Assembly: GCA_000349905.1 (NCBI GenBank)
Contig: KB722736.1
Coordinates: forward strand, 3,402,324-3,466,323
Length of the DNA stretch: 64,000 bases
From: Volvariella volvacea V23
Taxonomy: Eukaryota; Basidiomycota; Agaricomycetes; Agaricales; Pluteaceae
Direction of reading: 5' to 3'
Every line of letters starts with the position of its first letter. The first letter of the stretch is position 1. The position numbers were made by a program, and so were the translations under genes. Below are positions 63,615-64,000 of the stretch, in pieces. Under the pieces are notes generated by a model. The model saw only the letters and a program-made list of their open reading frames with translations, had not been told where the DNA came from and did no database searches.

Positions 63615-63669
63615 CTGACAATAGATCTATCAAATATCTGAAGCATGTGTTTAACTAATTAACCAATAT

Positions 63670-64000
63670 GTCAGGGCCCGTAAGAGCCCTCGACATAAAA
63701 CACCCAACACTCAGATGCTCACCAAGCATCTACATCTCATCAACCAAGCGCTCACCCAGCGTTTACACTCATATTGACACCCACCAAGCGTCTTCATCAT
63801 TTCATTTTCTCTTTTTATTTTTCTTTTCCTTCTCATTACTCCCCTTCCATTATATCTTTGATACATAATCTGTATTACCCCATTCTCCCTCTTACACATC
63901 ACCCTTACCTACATATATCCACTTATCCATACTCTACACCCTCATCTACGATACCCCCTCCCACTTTACCCATCTCCGCTTTTCTTTTTATGGTATACTC
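63670..64000 (+). mobile_element. Probable start of an LTR retrotransposon LTR, cut by the window end
   Basis: At 63670 the sequence changes abruptly from AT-rich DNA to TGTCAGGGCCCGTAAGAGCC, then CTCGACA, a TG-start with a short internal inverted repeat (GGGC...GCCC, TGTC...GACA). Short CCAAGCG/CCAGCG-type direct repeats and a long pyrimidine tract follow (63780-63990). TG starts of this kind are usual for Ty3/gypsy LTRs. The 3' end, second LTR and any coding region are outside the window, so this is tentative. Confidence 0.35.

Overview
This is nuclear DNA of a filamentous basidiomycete, most likely an Agaricomycete (mushroom-forming class). The evidence is about 17 compactly packed, intron-rich genes with introns of roughly 46-70 bases, short divergent promoters, and eukaryotic families throughout: ERMES, TOM, GPI remodelling, KDM5, a PP4 subunit, NSF and 14-3-3. 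The assignment is inferred from gene architecture and family types; no marker gene was compared.

Layout. 1-2703 is the 3' part of a Whi3-like RNA-binding protein. A U6 snRNA gene lies on the minus strand near 4002-4118. 4119-5738 is mostly non-coding but contains a spliceable, gene-like fragment (4945-5408). Then come a small lineage-type protein (5739-6384), the PP4 regulatory subunit Psy2 (minus) divergent from TOM20, a SET/MYND-like protein, an unrecognised Cys-motif protein (minus), a CLPTM1-family membrane protein (minus), 14-3-3, the GPI inositol-deacylase Bst1, a KDM5/JARID1 histone demethylase, a CorA/Mnr2-type magnesium transporter (minus), two tandem tRNA-Arg(UCU) genes, a Uds1-domain coiled-coil protein (minus) divergent from the ERMES subunit Mdm34, the PP1 inhibitor-2 homologue, the NAD-dependent methylene-THF dehydrogenase Mtd1, a B-box/DUF2009 protein (minus), and a STIMATE-family membrane protein (minus) divergent from Sec18/NSF. 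From about 60.2 kb to the end there are no convincing genes. This block is very AT-rich from about 61.26 to 63.67 kb and contains a roughly 700-bp imperfect palindrome, diverged direct repeats and a probable LTR start.

The genes are housekeeping functions and do not form one pathway. Themes recur: mitochondrial biogenesis and contact (TOM20, Mdm34), ER and secretory membrane (Bst1, CLPTM1, STIMATE, Sec18), and phosphatase/phospho-signalling regulators (Psy2, inhibitor-2, 14-3-3).

The signals most worth checking concern RNA processing. Four phase-consistent GC-AG introns occur in three genes, three of them with the same GCGAGT donor. Several micro-exons of 18-34 bases are present. One of two tandem tRNA-Arg copies carries a 4-nt insertion exactly at the canonical tRNA intron site, and no Pol III terminator separates the two copies. 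I found no CRISPR array, gene cluster of secondary metabolism or defence system.
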